Of a stretch of DNA of 64,000 nucleotides, positions 6,839-15,175 are shown in pieces. The stretch comes from an uncultured Chiayiivirga sp. (GTDB lineage Bacteria; Pseudomonadota; Gammaproteobacteria; Xanthomonadales; Xanthomonadaceae), in the NCBI GenBank assembly GCA_934525595.1, contig CAKSZJ010000009.1, positions 1 to 64,000 on the forward strand, given 5' to 3'. The stretch's first letter is position 1, and every line of letters starts with the position of its first letter. The translations under genes and the position numbers were made by a program. Under the pieces are notes generated by a model. The model saw nothing but the letters and a program-made list of their open reading frames with translations, searched no databases and had not been told where the DNA came from.

Positions 6839-8890
6839 TCAGTGCCACTGCGCGCCGGCTCCGAGGCTCACCCAGCGCCCGGGGATCGGCGCGAAGCCGG
6901 TCTCGACGATCTCGCGATCGAGGATGTTCTGGATCGCGAGGTGGGCGCGCAGGGTCCTGCCCTGCCAGCCGAGCCGCGCGTTGGCCAGCGTTGTGGTGGT
7001 TTCGTCCACGTAGCGCGGGCGGCGCAGGTCGACATCGAGGCCGAATCCTGCGCCAAGGTCGAGGCGCGCATCGGCACGCCAGGTGTGGCGGGCCACGCGC
7101 GGGGTGTACTTCACTTCGTGTGCGGCGTCATCGATGCGGGCATCGAGGTGCTCGTAGCCGAGCCCCGCACGCGCCAGCCACCTGATGGACGTCGGAGTCC
7201 AGCGCCAGCCGGCTTCGAAGCCGCGCCCGCGATGGCCGTCGAGATTGTTCGCAACCCAGGTCGCGGTGCCGGGTGCGCGGGTCCAGTCGATCAGCTCGCG
7301 GGTGCGGCGCTGGTGCAGGGCGACGCTGAGGGTTTGCGTGCCGGTGCGTCTTTCGAGGCCCAGTTCGGCATGGTCGGAAACCTCCGGCAGCAGCGTCGCG
7401 TTGCCGCGGTTGGCGGCGGTGGCCAGATGCAGCTCGGTGTAGGACGGCGCGCGCATCGAGCGCGCGGCGGCGGCAAAGCCGCGCCAGTCCGCGGGAAAGG
7501 TGTGGGACAGCGCCAGCGCGGGCAGCCAGCGTGCGTGCCGGGCTTCATGATCGGCGCGGCTGATGCTGGCCTCGGCGCGGGTGGCCTTTCCCAGCCGCTG
7601 CTGGCGCAGGAGCCAGATCGCGGACACGTCGCGCTCGTGGTCGCGCAGCGCGTTGGATGCGAGCCGTTCGTGGCGCAGCTGTGCGCCCATCGCGGTGGTG
7701 CCGCCGGCGTCTTCGCGCTGCGCATCGGCCTGCAGCCCCGCGACGCGCGTGAGGTGCTCGTTGATGTGGTCGTGCCCGCCGATTCGCGTAAGGAACACGT
7801 CCTCGTGGCGGTCGAAATGTGCGCGTGCGCGCAGCCGCCATGCGCCGCCCCGGCCTTCGGCACCGAGCCAGGCGAGGCGCCCCTCGGTGCGCTCGCGCGC
7901 GTCGGGATAATCGGCGCTGTAGAAGCCCCAGGCACCGAAGTCCTTTTCCAGCGCGCCCGCGCCCCAGAAGATCCGCGACGCATCGCCGCTGCGGCCGCCG
8001 GTGTAGAGCGCCTGGCGCAGCCGCGCGTCGCTGGGAGCCTGTGCGGCAGAAGACGGACCGGTTTTCGAACCCTCCTGCGCGGTCCATTTTCCCGCCGCTT
8101 CTTGACCTGCAGCGCTGCTACAGGCCTGCAAGTCGTCAGAAAACTTCCTGGCGCACGTTTTTGACATCGCGCAGCGATGGACCGAAGGGGGGCCGCCAGG
8201 GACGGCGGCAACAAAAAGCTGTCCTCGCACGGGATCGCCTCGAACGCCTCTGTCGCACAGGCTCCCGGGGCCGGACTGCGGATCGCCGTCGGTATCCAGC
8301 GCGCTCACCGACAGGCCGTGATGCGCGGTGCGCCCGGCATGGGCGATGCGCGCGTCGAACTGGCGCGTGGCGTGCGAGCCTGCGGCGAGGTCGAGGCTGC
8401 CTTCCGGGCCGGTCGGCTGGCGGGTGATCAGGTTGACGATCCCACCCGTGGCGCTGCCGCCGTACTGGATCGCGCCCGGGCCGGTGACGATTTCGATGCG
8501 CTCGATGTGCGCCAGCGGGACGGCGAGGTCGAGGTTGTGGTGGCCGGTCTGCGGGTTCTGGATCGGCACGCCGTCCACCAGCACCAGCGTTTGCTCGAAG
8601 CTGCTGCCGCGGATGCCGAGGTCGGCCTGTACGCCCGGCGCACCGCGACGCTGGATGCTCAGGCCCGGCTGCTGTGCAAGCAGATCCGCCAGCGTCGTCG
8701 CCGGGCTGCGCTCGATGTCGGTGCGTTCGATCACCTGCACCGACTGCATCGCCTCGGACGGGCGGGTCTGGACCGGGCTGGCGGTCACCAGCAGGGCGTC
8801 GAGCCGCATGGCTTCGGGGGCCGGCTGTGCGGGCGTGGCCAGGCTGGCGACGGGCGCGAGGGCGAGCGCCGCGAGGGCGAGGTGTTTCAT
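6839..8890 (-). CDS. BtuB-like TonB-dependent outer-membrane receptor with an in-frame insertion
   Basis: The protein has 683 residues: a signal peptide (about 1-18), a plug domain (about 45-160, with VLVDGVPIQNP and GSATGGIVNLITRQP), then the beta-barrel. Such receptors import cobalamin, haem or siderophores with TonB energy; the substrate is not clear, and no cobalamin riboswitch was seen in the 52 bp upstream. Residues about 203-286 do not look like barrel sequence: they are Cys-rich and correspond to a 234-bp inverted-repeat element at 8033-8266. Because 234 is a multiple of three and no stop occurs, the receptor frame survives. The insertion falls after a likely second strand pair, where a surface loop is expected. 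The C-terminus ends QWH rather than the usual aromatic residue. The gene could be functional or an early pseudogene. Confidence 0.8.
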   Translation of the reverse strand: MKHLALAALALAPVASLATPAQPAPEAMRLDALLVTASPVQTRPSEAMQSVQVIERTDIERSPATTLADLLAQQPGLSIQRRGAPGVQADLGIRGSSFEQTLVLVDGVPIQNPQTGHHNLDLAVPLAHIERIEIVTGPGAIQYGGSATGGIVNLITRQPTGPEGSLDLAAGSHATRQFDARIAHAGRTAHHGLSVSALDTDGDPQSGPGSLCDRGVRGDPVRGQLFVAAVPGGPPSVHRCAMSKTCARKFSDDLQACSSAAGQEAAGKWTAQEGSKTGPSSAAQAPSDARLRQALYTGGRSGDASRIFWGAGALEKDFGAWGFYSADYPDARERTEGRLAWLGAEGRGGAWRLRARAHFDRHEDVFLTRIGGHDHINEHLTRVAGLQADAQREDAGGTTAMGAQLRHERLASNALRDHERDVSAIWLLRQQRLGKATRAEASISRADHEARHARWLPALALSHTFPADWRGFAAAARSMRAPSYTELHLATAANRGNATLLPEVSDHAELGLERRTGTQTLSVALHQRRTRELIDWTRAPGTATWVANNLDGHRGRGFEAGWRWTPTSIRWLARAGLGYEHLDARIDDAAHEVKYTPRVARHTWRADARLDLGAGFGLDVDLRRPRYVDETTTTLANARLGWQGRTLRAHLAIQNILDREIVETGFAPIPGRWVSLGAGAQWH
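8033..8266. mobile_element. Miniature inverted-repeat element (MITE-like), 234 bp
   Basis: The left end at 8033-8050 reads GGGAGCCTGTGCGGCAGA. The right end at 8249-8266 is its reverse complement with one mismatch, so 17 of 18 terminal bases pair. The element lies inside a TonB receptor gene exactly where the protein stops resembling its family. An internal GGTCCAT (8081-8087) is matched by ATGGACC (8177-8183). No transposase is encoded. No target-site duplication could be seen in the flanks, so the transposition mechanism is unknown. Confidence 0.75.
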
Positions 8891-8942
8891 CGGAAACCGG
8901 AGGGATCTCGGAGGTGACGGATGGGGCGCGCGGCGCGTCGGT

Positions 8943-9896
8943 TCACTCGCTGTGCGGGCTGGGCGGGCGCGAAGCCTCGTTCATGCGCGCCCCGACGTGG
9001 CGCTGCCCGCGCCGCGAGGCCAGGGCCACCTGGCGCTGGCGTTCGGCCAGCCGTGCGCGTCGCGCGTCGTCCTGCCGCGGCCGGCAGTGCGGGCAGCTGA
9101 GGCCTTCCTCGTATTCGGGCGAGGCGCGGTCCGCCGGAGAAAGTGGATGCCGGCAGCTGCGACACAGGGTGTGCGGCCCCTGTACGAGTCCGTGCCCGAC
9201 CGACACGCGCTCGTCGAACACGAAGCATTCGCCGCGCCAGCGGCTTTCCTCTTCCGGCACGGTTTCCAGGTACTTCAGGATGCCGCCCCTGAGGTGATAG
9301 ACCGCGTCGAAGCCGCGCGCGCGCAGCAGCGCGGTGGACTTCTCGCAGCGGATGCCGCCGGTGCAGTACATCGCCACCTTGCGTCCGCGCAGTTCCGGGC
9401 GGGCGTCGAGCCAGGCCGGCAGCTCGCGGAAGCTCGCGGTGCCGGGGTTGATCGCGCCCTCGAAGCATCCGATGGCGACCTCGTAGTGGTTGCGGGTGTC
9501 GATCAGCACCACGTCCGGATCGGCGAGCAGCGCGTTCCAGTCGGTCGGTTCAACGTAGGTGCCGGCGTTCGTGGCCGGATCCAGATCGGGTACGCCGAGC
9601 GTGACGATTTCGCGCTTGAGGCGCACCTTCATGCGATGGAACGGCGCGCGCTCGGCGGGTGATTCCTTGTGCTCCAGCGCCGCCAGGCGCGGGTCGGCGC
9701 GCAGCCAGTCGAGCACCGCGCGCACGTCTTCGGCTGCGCCGGCGATGGTGCCGTTGACGCCTTCGGCAGCCAGCAGGATGGTTCCCGAGACGCTGCGCGC
9801 TGTGCACAGCGACTCCAGCGGAGCCTTCATTTCCGCGAAGTCGGGCAGGGCCGCGAAACGGTAGAACGCGGCGGCGATGATGGGCGGATGGTTCAT
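8943..9896 (-). CDS. trhO: tRNA uridine(34) hydroxylase (rhodanese-domain protein)
   Basis: This 317-residue protein of the TrhO/YceA family has an N-terminal acylphosphatase-like domain (1-95) and a rhodanese domain (about 120-215) whose loop cysteine is C178 in [13 protein letters not shown]-terminal part carries two CxxC pairs (CRSCRH and CPHC). TrhO hydroxylates uridine 34 of some tRNAs to 5-hydroxyuridine with oxygen, the first step to cmo5U. The end beyond residue 280 is basic and poorly conserved. It is 52 bp upstream of the TonB receptor on the same strand but unrelated to it. Confidence 0.92.
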   Translation of the reverse strand: MNHPPIIAAAFYRFAALPDFAEMKAPLESLCTARSVSGTILLAAEGVNGTIAGAAEDVRAVLDWLRADPRLAALEHKESPAERAPFHRMKVRLKREIVTLGVPDLDPATNAGTYVEPTDWNALLADPDVVLIDTRNHYEVAIGCFEGAINPGTASFRELPAWLDARPELRGRKVAMYCTGGIRCEKSTALLRARGFDAVYHLRGGILKYLETVPEEESRWRGECFVFDERVSVGHGLVQGPHTLCRSCRHPLSPADRASPEYEEGLSCPHCRPRQDDARRARLAERQRQVALASRRGQRHVGARMNEASRPPSPHSE

Positions 9897-9974
9897 TGCA
9901 GCATTCTAGCCTGCTGTCGCGGTTTCGCCGCAGCCTTGCGTGCGTGACTGCAATGTGGCGCACGCGGCGACGGC

Positions 9975-10268
9975 TCAGGGCAGCGCGCCGTAGCGGCGCT
10001 TGCGCTCGGTGGTGTAGTCCCACCACGGGCGCGCGGGGCCGCCGGCGGCAAAGTCGGTAATCGACATGAATATGTCGAGCATGCAGGGGTCGTGCCGCGT
10101 GGCTGTCTTCTGGCACAGCGCCTGGTAAAGCGCGAAGGGATCGGCCTTGGCCAGATCCGCCGGCCGGGTGATGCCCAGGAGGCGCAGGTCGGCCGCGGTG
10201 GCCGGCCCGACGTTGGGCAGGTCGGTGAGGCTGTGGACCGCCCCGCGCCGTACTTTGGCCGGATTCAT
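9975..10268 (-). CDS. Cdd1/pathogenicity-locus family helix-hairpin-helix protein
   Basis: This short protein (97 residues) has a helix-hairpin-helix motif at 14-40 (LTDLPNVGPATAADL) and the conserved family ending with DPCMLDIF and PWWDYTTERK. It matches the Cdd1 family, often labelled mitomycin-resistance or pathogenicity-locus protein, whose biochemical role is not established; the HhH motif suggests nucleic-acid binding. The ATG at 10268 was chosen because sequence similarity to the family starts there; an in-frame ATG nine codons upstream is possible. Confidence 0.75.
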   Translation of the reverse strand: MNPAKVRRGAVHSLTDLPNVGPATAADLRLLGITRPADLAKADPFALYQALCQKTATRHDPCMLDIFMSITDFAAGGPARPWWDYTTERKRRYGALP

Positions 10269-10392
10269 CCCGGTGCCCCCGCATTGCGAAGGCATCGAGT
10301 ATAGGCGCGCTGCCGGAGCGTGCCGCATCGCAGCGTTGACGCCTGTCCGCCGCCGCCGGATGCTGGTCGCCGCTTCGATGACGGAATCCACC

Positions 10393-11304
10393 ATGATCCA
10401 CGTGCACGCGCTGTCTTCCGCCGATGGGCGCGAATCGGTCTGGATCGATCTGTGCCAGCCCGATGCTGCGGAGCTGGCGCAGGCCGAGCGGCGCGCCGGT
10501 TTCGCGATTCCGGACCGCGCGCGCATCAGCGAGATCGAATTCACCAGCCGCGTGCGTCACGTCGGTGAGACGCTGTTCCTCAACCTGCCGCGTTTCGAGG
10601 AAGGCAAGGGACGCGCCGCGCCGCTCGGCTTCGCGCTGTCGCCCACCGCCCTGGTGACCCGGCGCGAGCAGGAGATCGGCGCGCTCGACGACATCGCGCG
10701 TGATCTGGGAAAGCGTTCCTGCACGGGATCGGTCGATCTGTTCCTGCGCGTGATCGAACACATCGTCGATCGTCTCGCCGACCGGCTGGAGGGGATGGAG
10801 TCGGAGGTCAGCGAGGCGACCCGCGCCAGCTTCGAGGGCAGCCGCCGCGACCGCGATCTCAAGAAGAACCTGATGCACGCCGGAGACCTGGGGCGGCGCC
10901 TCGGGCGTCTGCACAACACGCTGCTCGGGCTGCTGCGCATCGCGACCTGGCTGCAGGAATCGCCGCCGGCCTGGTTCGGGCCTGATGCGCCGCGCCGCAT
11001 CACCCTCATTCTCAAGGATCTGGGATCGCTCAACGAGTTCGATCAGCAGCTCGGCGATCGCCTCGACTTCCTTCTCAACGGCGTGCTGGGGCTGATCAGC
11101 ACCAATCAGAACGAGGTGATGAAGGTGATGGCCGTGGCCTCGGTGGTGGGTATTCCGCCCACCGTGCTGGTGGGCGTGTGGGGCATGAACTTCGCCTTCA
11201 TGCCCGAGCTTGCGTGGCGCCCCGGCTACTTCGTGGCGCTGGGGGTGATCGGGCTGAGCATCGCGCTGCCGCTATGGTGGTTCAGGCGCCGCGGGTGGAT
11301 CTGA
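10393..11304 (+). CDS. CorA-family divalent metal transporter (ZntB-like)
   Basis: From this start the protein has 303 residues, with a large soluble N-terminal domain and two membrane helices at the C-terminus (about 240-262 and 273-292). The pore signature GMNF is at residues 264-267, as in CorA and ZntB. CorA moves Mg2+, Co2+ or Ni2+, and ZntB moves Zn2+; the sequence does not decide. An in-frame ATG five codons upstream (10378) is equally possible, and neither start has a clear ribosome site. The last 33 bp overlap the convergent DUF4442 gene. Confidence 0.85.
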   Translation: MIHVHALSSADGRESVWIDLCQPDAAELAQAERRAGFAIPDRARISEIEFTSRVRHVGETLFLNLPRFEEGKGRAAPLGFALSPTALVTRREQEIGALDDIARDLGKRSCTGSVDLFLRVIEHIVDRLADRLEGMESEVSEATRASFEGSRRDRDLKKNLMHAGDLGRRLGRLHNTLLGLLRIATWLQESPPAWFGPDAPRRITLILKDLGSLNEFDQQLGDRLDFLLNGVLGLISTNQNEVMKVMAVASVVGIPPTVLVGVWGMNFAFMPELAWRPGYFVALGVIGLSIALPLWWFRRRGWI

Positions 11305-11772
11305 GCCGGGCTGCGGCGCCGGGCGGAATTCGGGCTTGAGCCGTACGTAGAGCTGCTTGCGCACCTGCGCCACCAGGGTGCCGTCGGCGGTTTTCACGCT
11401 CACGTCGAACCAGCGCAGGTGCTTCTGGCCGTTGGCCGCGCTGCTGTGCAGTTCGTCGATCACGGCCTGCTCCAGGTGGAACTCGGCAAACACGTTCTCG
11501 CGTCCCGGCGTGACGAAGCGGATCGAGCCGGCCTGATCCCAGACGTGGTAGCGCGGCCCCAGGTTCTTCATCACCAGCATCATCCAGAACGGGTCGGTCA
11601 TGGAGAACAGGCTGCCGCCGAACTGGGCGCGCACGTAGTTGCGGTTGTACCAGGCGAGTCTGAGCTCCACCCGCGCGTGCCGCCAGTCGTCCGACAGCGC
11701 ACGCACGCGGATGCCGGAAAACAGGAACGGCGGCCACAGGTTGAACAGGTGGCGCAGCAGGCGCGCAGACAT
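11272..11772 (-). CDS. DUF4442 hotdog-fold protein
   Basis: This 166-residue protein belongs to the DUF4442 group of hotdog-fold proteins, relatives of acyl-CoA thioesterases. Recognisable parts are the N-terminal LFNLWPPFLFSGIRV, the family stretch FGGSLFSMTDPFWM at about residues 51-64, and a proline-rich tail that is probably disordered. No substrate is known. It starts 9 bp after the cnoX stop on the same strand, so the two are likely co-transcribed. Its 3' end overlaps the corA-like gene in the opposite direction. Confidence 0.8.
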   Translation of the reverse strand: MSARLLRHLFNLWPPFLFSGIRVRALSDDWRHARVELRLAWYNRNYVRAQFGGSLFSMTDPFWMMLVMKNLGPRYHVWDQAGSIRFVTPGRENVFAEFHLEQAVIDELHSSAANGQKHLRWFDVSVKTADGTLVAQVRKQLYVRLKPEFRPAPQPGSDPPAAPEPP

Positions 11773-11781
11773 GTGGGCGCG

Positions 11782-12672
11782 TCAGAACAGCAGGGCGGCC
11801 ATGTTGCGCCGGTACTGGCTCACCAGAGCAGCATCGGGGATCACGTTGAACGCCTCGATCAGGCTGCGGCGCGGCAGCCCGTCGTTGAAGTCGCGGTTCT
11901 GGCGCAGCATTTCCAGGAACTGGTCGAGCGCCGCCGCGAACTCTCCATCGGCCAGAAGCCGAAGGCCGAGCAGGTGGCGCGCCGCGAGGTCGTCGGGCGC
12001 GGCGGCGACGCGCGCGGCCAGGGCGTTGCGGTCCGGTGCATCCTTCAGCCAGGAGGCGTTGGCGATCAGCACATTGGCATTGCGCGCGCGCTCGTCGGTG
12101 CCGAGGTTTGCGGGCAGCGCGTCGATGAGGGATTTGGCCTCGGAGGTTTCGCCCACGCGCGCCAGCGCCAGGGCGAGGTCCAGCTTGAGCGCGTCGTCGC
12201 CCGGTGCCGCCTGCACCGCGGCGCGCAGGCGCACGACTTCCTCCTCGGGCGTGGGCGGCGCGATTTCCTCGGCCTGTGCCGGCTGCGCCGGCTCGATGCC
12301 GTGCTGGCTCAGAAACTGGCGGAGCTGGCCTTCCGGCAGCACGCCGGGAAAACCGTCCACCGGCTGGCCGTCGCGGATCAGGTAGACGGTGGGCACCGAG
12401 CGGATGGAGAAATAGCCGGCCAGCTCCTTCTGCGCATCCACGTCCACCTTGGCGAGCAGGAAGGCGCCGTGGTATTCGGCGGCGAGCTTTTCCAGGAGTG
12501 GCCCGAGCTGCTTGCAGGGGCCGCACCAGGACGCCCAGAAGTCCAGCAGCACCGGGGTGGTGAGGGATTTTTCCAGCACGTCGCGCTGGAAGGATTCGGC
12601 CGTCACGTCGATCACGTGGGCGGCGGCATCCGGGGGTGCGGTCGGCGTGGAGGCGGTGTCGGGAAAAAGCAT
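11782..12672 (-). CDS. cnoX: CnoX/YbbN-type thioredoxin-fold chaperedoxin with TPR region
   Basis: The protein (296 residues) has a thioredoxin domain (about 18-125) with an intact active site WCGPC (C50, C53) and the cis-proline loop SVPTVYLI. A helical, TPR-like C-terminal half follows (about 145-296). This is the CnoX/YbbN layout. CnoX protects proteins from chlorine stress and passes clients to GroEL. E. coli CnoX has lost the first active-site Cys, but here both remain, as in alphaproteobacterial CnoX, so reductase activity is possible. The ATG at 12672 was chosen over a longer frame with no domain similarity. Confidence 0.88.
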   Translation of the reverse strand: MLFPDTASTPTAPPDAAAHVIDVTAESFQRDVLEKSLTTPVLLDFWASWCGPCKQLGPLLEKLAAEYHGAFLLAKVDVDAQKELAGYFSIRSVPTVYLIRDGQPVDGFPGVLPEGQLRQFLSQHGIEPAQPAQAEEIAPPTPEEEVVRLRAAVQAAPGDDALKLDLALALARVGETSEAKSLIDALPANLGTDERARNANVLIANASWLKDAPDRNALAARVAAAPDDLAARHLLGLRLLADGEFAAALDQFLEMLRQNRDFNDGLPRRSLIEAFNVIPDAALVSQYRRNMAALLF

Positions 12673-12845
12673 TGCGGTATCCGTTGGCGGTGTCGTGAGG
12701 GTGCGGGTGATGCGGTGCGCGGGGGCGGGCATCCAGCGCCGTGAAATCCGGGCGTGTGCGCCGATGCCATTCTGGCGGCCGACGTGGGTCCGGAAGGGTA
12801 GATGGTGGCAACAGGCTGCATTGCAAGGCAAACTCGCGCGCCGCC

Positions 12846-13505
12846 ATGGAACTTTCGCCGATGCCTTCGCCGCCGTACTCCGCCCGCCGGCTGGCGCTGC
12901 ATCTTGGCTGGATTGCACCCCTGTGGCTTGCCGCCGTGCTGGTGCTCGCGGTCGCGCTGGTACCCGACGCCGCAAATGCGCCGCTCGGCCGCTTCGGTGC
13001 GACCGGCGTGTCCGGCGCGGCGTGGTTCAACGCGCTGGGCCTGGCGCTGCCCGGGCTGATGCTGCTGATGTTTTCCATCGCGCTTGAAGCCACCCTGGCC
13101 GGCCCGGGCACGGGGCGCATGCTGCGCCTGGGCACCGGGATGCTGATGATCTCAGGACTCGCCTTCGCCGCGCAGGGGGCCTTTCCGTTCGACCCCTCCG
13201 AACCCGACGGTGCGGCCTCGCAGCGCCACGCCACGGCGCTGGCGCTGTCCCTGCTCGCGCTGGCCTCGGCCTCGGTCTTCGTTGCCACAGGCCTGCGGCG
13301 CGCGCCGCGCTGGCGTGCCCTGGCCTGGGGCGGGCTGCTGCTGGGCGCCACCCTGGCGCTGTTCCTCGCCTGCCCGCCGCAGCAGCTCTTCCCGCCGCTG
13401 GAAGGCTATCCAGCCGCTGCCCAGCAGCTGGTGCTCGCGGTCTACTTCGGCTGGTTTGCGCTGGCGGCTGGGGTGGCCTTGGCGAGACGCCGCGACGTGG
13501 CCTGA
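12846..13505 (+). CDS. DUF998 family integral membrane protein
   Basis: This 219-residue, very hydrophobic protein has about six membrane segments, with the conserved DUF998 features FNALGLALPGLMLL in the second segment and QGAFPFDPSEPDG in the loop after the third. DUF998 proteins are uncharacterised membrane proteins. The gene is divergent from cnoX with 173 bp between starts. The ATG at 12846 is preferred because the upstream extension is Arg-rich and lacks family similarity. Confidence 0.78.
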   Translation: MELSPMPSPPYSARRLALHLGWIAPLWLAAVLVLAVALVPDAANAPLGRFGATGVSGAAWFNALGLALPGLMLLMFSIALEATLAGPGTGRMLRLGTGMLMISGLAFAAQGAFPFDPSEPDGAASQRHATALALSLLALASASVFVATGLRRAPRWRALAWGGLLLGATLALFLACPPQQLFPPLEGYPAAAQQLVLAVYFGWFALAAGVALARRRDVA

Positions 13506-13807
13506 GCTGCGCGATCGCAGGACGGCGATGGAGCCGGCGGGACCACCGTGATCGAGGTGTGCGAGGCACATCGTGAAGCATGGCGGGCCGAACGATCAGC
13601 GAGGTCATGGGTGGGGCTGCGTTTCAGCTCGTCGTGCCGCCTGATTGAGGCCGGCCGTCGTGGCTTGCTGTGGCAAGGGAAAGCGCGTGGCCTTCGGTGT
13701 GGTGCTTTCACCGGAGCGGACCTGGTTGTGCTCAAGGGATGGGAGTCCGTGGAAACGTTCCGACCGCCGCCGGGTGCAGTCGGGCTGGCTGTCTTCATGA
13801 CGCACGC
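13506..13807. other. Interval without a recognisable gene
   Basis: These 302 bp follow the DUF998 gene and precede the hmuV fragment. The open frames on either strand look like shadows with low-quality sequence, and none starts with a plausible ribosome site. No inverted terminal repeats, tRNA or terminator could be found. It borders the decayed locus and may itself be a gene remnant. Confidence 0.5.
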
Positions 13808-14116
13808 TCAGACATCCACGATCACTACCAGTGGCACGCTGCGCGTCGGGTGCTCCAGGATCGCGACCGGCTGGCCATAGACCTGCGCGATGGTGTCGGC
13901 AGTGAGCACCTCGCGCGGGTGGCCTGCGGTAGCCAGGCGGCCTTCACGCAGCATCACGATGCGGTCCGCATGGGCGGCGAGGTTCAGATCGTGCAGCACG
14001 ACGAGGGCGCAGGTGTTTTCTTCACGCACCAGGCGCCGCACTTCACGCAAGAGCCGTTGCTGGTGCGTGATGTCGAGTGCGGCAGTGGGTTCGTCCAGAA
14101 GCAGCAGCGGCAACCG
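13808..14116 (-). pseudogene. hmuV: 3' fragment of a haem ABC-transporter ATPase (HmuV-like)
   Basis: Only the last 100 or so residues of an ABC ATPase remain. They include the Walker B segment LLLLDEPTAALD, the switch HDLNLAAHADRI, and the HmuV/BtuD-type ending REVLTADTIAQVYG. The Walker A loop, Q-loop and ABC signature are missing, so the fragment cannot hydrolyse ATP. The reading frame passes directly into the remains of a YncE-like gene at 14108-14116, where CGGTTGCCG is common to both genes. This suggests that a deletion between short direct repeats removed the 5' part of hmuV and whatever lay between. Confidence 0.82.
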
Positions 14117-14819
14117 TGTTCTGGCGGGTATTGGTGACCCACACCGTGCCGTTGGCATCGTCCACCGCCACGCCGTAGACCGCATGGAGGCCGCCCTCGC
14201 CTGGCTCCTGTCCGGGGCGCGTTGCGGGCGCGGGTGCTGGCGGCGGCGTGACGCGTGCGAGGACCTCCAGCGTCTTCGGATCCACCTTGACCAATTCGGA
14301 CTGCGTGACCGGCGGGCGGCCGACCGCGCTGGTGACGAACAGCGCATCGTTCTTCGCGCTGTAGGCGGACTGGTACAGCCCGTCGACCAGTTTCCTGCTG
14401 GTGACCTCGAAGCGATCCTGGCCCGTCGGCGACAATTCCCTGGAGACTTTCAGTTCCAGCACGCTGGCCGCGTCCGGTCCGGCCACGCGCACCACTACCG
14501 GATGCACGCCGGCCACCGCATCGGCGGGGATGGCGAGCCTGGCGGTGAACTTGCCTTCGGCATCGGCGACGTAGGGCGGGGTGTTCAGCACGCTGTCGCC
14601 GCGCAGCAGGGTGATCTTCTGGCCGGGCGTGAAGCCCGCGCCGGCCAGCTCGATCTCGTTGCCAGGCAGCACCGGCGACGAGGCCACGCGGACGCTGCCC
14701 TTGACGTCGGCATCGGGCGTGCCGAACACCTGTGCATGGGAAAGTCCGGCTGCGGCGAGCAGTGCCAGCGTCAGTGCCGCCGGGCGCAGGCGGGAGGAAA
14801 GAGCGGGGGTGCGGATCAT
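14108..14819 (-). pseudogene. 5' fragment of a YncE-like beta-propeller protein
   Basis: The start is good: an ATG at 14817-14819 is preceded by GAGGAG. It is followed by a signal peptide (about 1-25, cleavage after SHA) and then a first domain that resembles an Ig-like fold. The beginning of a beta-propeller carries motifs typical of YncE repeats (SAVGRPPVTQSELVKVDP, YGVAVDDANGTVWVTN). The protein stops making sense after NTRQNTVA (about residue 236), where it merges with the hmuV fragment. YncE-like secreted proteins often sit beside haem or iron TonB receptors in this group, so this looks like the remnant of a haem-uptake operon. Confidence 0.8.
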
Positions 14820-14957
14820 GTGAAACTCCTCAAGCGGAAGGGCCGGCGGAAGCCGGTCGGTGGGCGCCTGGGGTCGATGCATCGCGGGCGATGCGAGCGG
14901 TTGCGGAGGCAACCTGCCTGGGCAGGGGAATCAGGGGCGATGGCCGGGATGGCGGTT

Positions 14958-15175
14958 TCATCGGTCGGGCGGTCGGACAATGGCCGTGCCGCAGTGCGGA
15001 AGCAGGCGCCAGTCCGGCAGGCTGCGCGCGGTCTCGTCGCGCAGGGGCGTTGCCGGGACGCTCGACAGCGGATGCGCGATGCCGGCCCAGAGCAGCACCT
15101 GCATGGCCTGGTTGAGCAGGCCGGGTTGGCGCGCGAACACGGGCAGCGTGCGCAGTTGCGAGAAGAAGAGGCGCT
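14958..15175 (-). pseudogene. Unidentified 3' gene fragment
   Basis: About 70 codons on the minus strand end in a clear stop at 14958-14960 and have coding-like composition, with segments such as LRTLPVFARQPGLLNQAM and SLPDWRLLPHCGTAI. Upstream of about 15175 the frame runs antisense to the autotransporter barrel and loses any coding look. I do not recognise the family. It is most likely the 3' end of a gene that stood upstream of the YncE-like gene and was cut off by the same or another rearrangement. Confidence 0.5.

Noticed and set aside
8891..8942. Possible cobalamin riboswitch before the BtuB-like receptor
   Set aside because: The gap to the upstream gene is only 52 bp, too short for a B12 riboswitch, and no B12-box-like sequence was seen in it.
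13890..15175. The in-frame 5' extension of the autotransporter across the haem fragments
   Set aside because: The extension is antisense to the hmuV and YncE-like fragments, Arg/Ser-rich and without a signal peptide, so it is open by chance and not a passenger domain.
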